Below, one piece after another: positions 62,190 through 64,000 of a DNA stretch of 64,000 nt (positions are counted from its first letter, which is position 1; every line of letters begins with the position of its first letter). The stretch spans positions 1-64,000 of the forward strand of contig JANSXH010000015.1 of assembly GCA_024743055.1 (NCBI GenBank), in the 5' to 3' direction. Under the pieces are notes generated by a model that worked only from the letters and a program-made list of their open reading frames with translations, was not told the DNA's origin and searched no databases. The translations under genes were made by a program, and so were the position numbers. Origin of the DNA: Pseudomonadota bacterium. GTDB lineage: Bacteria > Pseudomonadota > Alphaproteobacteria > Sneathiellales > Sneathiellaceae.

Positions 62190-62858
62190 CTAATTCTGCA
62201 AGAGGGATGGCAGAGAGTCCTTGATATCAGTTTTGTGGCTCACCAGGGCCCCGAGACCGGCGCGGACCCCTGCAGCGGCCGTCTCGGCGGACATGCTGGG
62301 GGTCCCGAGATTTTCGTCGCGCGCGGCAACTTCCGGCAATTGCGGCAGGTGGATCCAGCCGGCACGTACCTTCAGCTTTTGGGTCGCCACATGATGGAGG
62401 ATGCCATACATCAGGTGATTGCAACAGAAAGTACCGGCCGCATCAGAAATATCGGCGGGGATTCCGGCCTCCCGCATGGCCTTGACCATGGCCCGGAGCG
62501 GCAGGCCGGTATAATAGGCCGCTGGTCCGTTCGGGGCTGTCAGATCATCCTGTAACTCAACCCCAGCATTATCATGAAGGCCGTAGCGGGTGCAGTCGTT
62601 GAGGTTCTGCGCAATCCGCTCTACCGTGATCATGGACCGTCCGACAAACTCTCCCATCATCACAACAGCTTCGGGCTGCAGCTCATCCATGGCTGCTTTG
62701 ACAGCGTCAACGCTGGTGAAATAAGTGCTGGGGACAATGCGGGCCACGACCTTGCTTTCCCCGATTTTCTGCCCGTCCAGGCGGTGCGCAACCTGCTCGG
62801 CCGGATTGATCGGAGTATTCCCATAGGGCTCAAACCCGGTCAGTAATATGGTTCCCAT
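62190..62858 (-). CDS. pcp: Pyroglutamyl-peptidase I
   Basis: This 222-residue cysteine peptidase (ATG 62858, preceded by GGAGAG) removes N-terminal pyroglutamate from peptides. The fold opens ILLTGFEPYGNTPINPAEQVAHRL. The catalytic glutamate is in VVMMGEFVGRS (the E replaces the usual GQ-type surroundings), the cysteine in DAAGTFCCNHLMYGIL and the histidine in AGWIHLPQLPE. It lies 22 bases behind the DDAH gene on the same strand, so the two may be co-transcribed; a link through arginine- or glutamate-rich peptides is possible but unproven. Confidence 0.88.
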   Translation of the reverse strand: MGTILLTGFEPYGNTPINPAEQVAHRLDGQKIGESKVVARIVPSTYFTSVDAVKAAMDELQPEAVVMMGEFVGRSMITVERIAQNLNDCTRYGLHDNAGVELQDDLTAPNGPAAYYTGLPLRAMVKAMREAGIPADISDAAGTFCCNHLMYGILHHVATQKLKVRAGWIHLPQLPEVAARDENLGTPSMSAETAAAGVRAGLGALVSHKTDIKDSLPSLLQN

Positions 62859-62880
62859 CACTTTCTCTCCTTTCCGGTTT

Positions 62881-63678
62881 TTATGGCTTGGGCGGTGTAA
62901 ATCGCAAGGACATGCAGGACAGGCCGCCATCGACACGGGCGGCCTGACTGGTCGCGAGTTCGGTGATCTGGTAACCGCGGTCCTGCAGGAGCTCAGCAGT
63001 TTTCGGATGGCCCTTGCTTAAAAACACCTGATCATTGACCCGGATCAGGTTGGCCGCTGCCTCTTCGCCTTCTGGACAGGCAATCGTCTCATAATCGCCA
63101 AAGCAGCCGGAGGCGAGGATGGCCTCAGTTGCAAAGATGGTTTTCTCATCCAGCAAGCCGCATTCGGTTTTGAAATGCAGAATTTCAGGCGGCGTATTGA
63201 CCAGGCGAAGGGGTCGCCCATCCGCTTCCACAAGTGGTCTCAACGCCTCGGCTCCGGCTTCATTGGTGCGTGCCGACAGGCCGATCAGGACTTCGCGCTC
63301 GGTCGTTAGAATATCTCCGCCATCCACGAAGCCGCCCTCGGGGAGATCGAGGACCTTTGGGTAAAAGCGTCTGAGGCTGTCCCGCAATGTCTCCCGCTCC
63401 CCCAGTCGCGTCGGCGCGCCGGGGCGCAAAAGGATCGCCGCCCGCCTTAAACATAAAGCCGGATCCTCGATAAAAACCGAGTCGGGAAAGCCTTCGTCTG
63501 GCGGTAATTCCGCGACGGCGACACCTGCCTCCTTGAGGGCCGCCACATAGGCCGCATGCTCAATCTCGAAGATATTCGGATCCGGATCGGCCGTGCCGCC
63601 ATCCCGAAGCCCCTTGGCGACACTGCGACCGGGTTTTCGGGTCAGGGCATGACTGAACTGATAGGAGGAAAATGTCAT
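62881..63678 (-). CDS. Dimethylarginine dimethylaminohydrolase (DDAH)
   Basis: This 265-residue guanidino-modifying enzyme hydrolyses methylated arginines to citrulline plus methylamines. Motifs are GFPDSVFIEDPAL, LPEGGFVDGGDIL, the catalytic histidine in EILHFKTECGLLD and the nucleophile cysteine in VDGGLSCMSLRF near the C-terminus. ATG 63678 with GAGGA nine bases before it is chosen; a TTG three codons upstream is possible. Two 15-bp operators lie 117-165 bases upstream. CtlX elsewhere in the window would act on the citrulline product. Confidence 0.87.
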   Translation of the reverse strand: MTFSSYQFSHALTRKPGRSVAKGLRDGGTADPDPNIFEIEHAAYVAALKEAGVAVAELPPDEGFPDSVFIEDPALCLRRAAILLRPGAPTRLGERETLRDSLRRFYPKVLDLPEGGFVDGGDILTTEREVLIGLSARTNEAGAEALRPLVEADGRPLRLVNTPPEILHFKTECGLLDEKTIFATEAILASGCFGDYETIACPEGEEAAANLIRVNDQVFLSKGHPKTAELLQDRGYQITELATSQAARVDGGLSCMSLRFTPPKP

Positions 63679-63766
63679 TTCGGGCAATCCTCAAGCCGGA
63701 GAAAATTGGATGCGTGGCGCCGTCTTTGTCCTCAGACTACCTGCCTCCCGTCGAAAGGGAAATCAA

Positions 63767-63836
63767 AAAACACCGGCGTACTGGCGTCAATTTTGTTGAC
63801 TGAGTCCACTAGTTAGTTGACAGAGTCAACAAAATT
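63767..63836 (-). promoter_or_regulatory. Two 21-bp-spaced palindromic operators with the DDAH promoter
   Basis: GTTGACTGAGTCCAC (63795-63809) and GTTGACAGAGTCAAC (63816-63830) are copies of a 6-3-6 palindrome; the second is perfect, the first has one mismatch. Their centres are 21 bases apart, two helical turns. The outer 12-base arms (63789-63800 and 63825-63836) are perfectly complementary. On the minus strand TTGACG (63790-63785), 17 bases and TTTGAT (63767-63762) form a likely DDAH promoter just downstream of the sites. Confidence 0.75.
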
Positions 63837-63873
63837 ACCCTCTTCTCGAGATTTGACGCCCGGTTCCTCCCGC

Positions 63874-64000
63874 CTAGACAGGACCCTTCCCGGATTGTAA
63901 GATAGAGTCAATTCGCTTGAGGATTTGGAATGCGTTGATTACCTGGTCGTTAGCTACGTCCCAAACCTCCCGGTCTCGTAACCCGTACGAATTTTGATTC
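63874..64000 (-). CDS. C-terminal end of an unidentified gene running off the right edge
   Basis: On the minus strand a frame is open from the right edge for 41 codons and ends at a TAG (63876-63874). The sequence (SYGLRDREVWDVAND, then QVINAFQILKRIDSIL) looks like a helical C-terminus of a soluble protein. It is co-directional with DDAH and separated by a 195-base operator-bearing spacer. I do not recognise the family; it could be a regulator, but that is a guess. Confidence 0.35.
   Translation of the reverse strand, partial: NQNSYGLRDREVWDVANDQVINAFQILKRIDSILQSGKGPV

Overview
The window reads as chromosomal DNA of a free-living or host-associated alphaproteobacterium. The evidence is the conserved order lnt-XRE-metK-trmB-rimP-nusA-ylxR-infB-rbfA-truB-rpsO-pnp, an Irr-type Fur regulator with an Irr (ICE) box, a VPLPA-CTERM protein, and DDAH and CtlX guanidino hydrolases. 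A Sneathiella-like or related marine lineage is a guess; no rRNA is present to test it. The first ~220 bases do not look bacterial: they encode, in frame with the following miaB fragment, a stretch resembling a reverse transcriptase of the dinoflagellate/non-LTR retroelement kind. This suggests a chimeric contig end, or a bacterial contig inside a eukaryote assembly.

Region by region: (1) 0.2-5.1 kb holds miaB (3' part), phoH, ybeY, a CorC/YbeX protein and lnt. (2) 5.1-17.2 kb is the translation and RNA block: XRE regulator, metK, trmB, then rimP-nusA-ylxR-infB-rbfA-truB-rpsO-pnp. It has a terminator-like attenuator at the head of rimP and a strong terminator after pnp. (3) 17.3-21.8 kb is an iron/oxidative-stress locus: a nitronate-monooxygenase-like flavoprotein, irr, rubrerythrin under an Irr box, a two-[4Fe-4S] CCG-type protein and DUF3501. 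(4) 21.8-33.1 kb is mixed housekeeping: SH3 protein, 2-hydroxyacid dehydrogenase, bluB, TRIC/UPF0126 channel, VPLPA-CTERM protein, polA, CHCC zinc finger, AEC transporter, lone ABC ATPase, amidohydrolase, and tRNA-Arg(CCG).

(5) 33.1-45.9 kb is accessory in character: Rieske oxygenase, 1-Cys peroxiredoxin, Fic toxin with RHH antitoxin and a seven-copy operator array, ctlX with a divergent Lrp regulator, TetR divergent from a GST/cupin/amine-oxidase operon, and two PhyH paralogues plus a TauD-like oxygenase divergent from a LysR regulator. An orphan MqsA-like antitoxin closes it. (6) 46.0-56.7 kb is one long minus-strand nitrogen-scavenging unit, urtABCDE followed by ureDABCEFG, behind a near-perfect sigma-54 promoter. 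It would import urea at high affinity and hydrolyse it in the cytoplasm. (7) 57-64 kb carries a secreted alpha/beta hydrolase, a glutathionyl-hydroquinone-reductase-like GST, a DoxX-like protein, an SHMT-like PLP enzyme divergent from a GcvA-type LysR, pyroglutamyl peptidase, and DDAH behind two palindromic operators exactly 21 bp apart.

Many intergenic spaces carry well-formed palindromes next to regulator genes, so the regulatory layer is unusually readable here. All functional calls come from reading the translated sequence and motifs; no database search was run.
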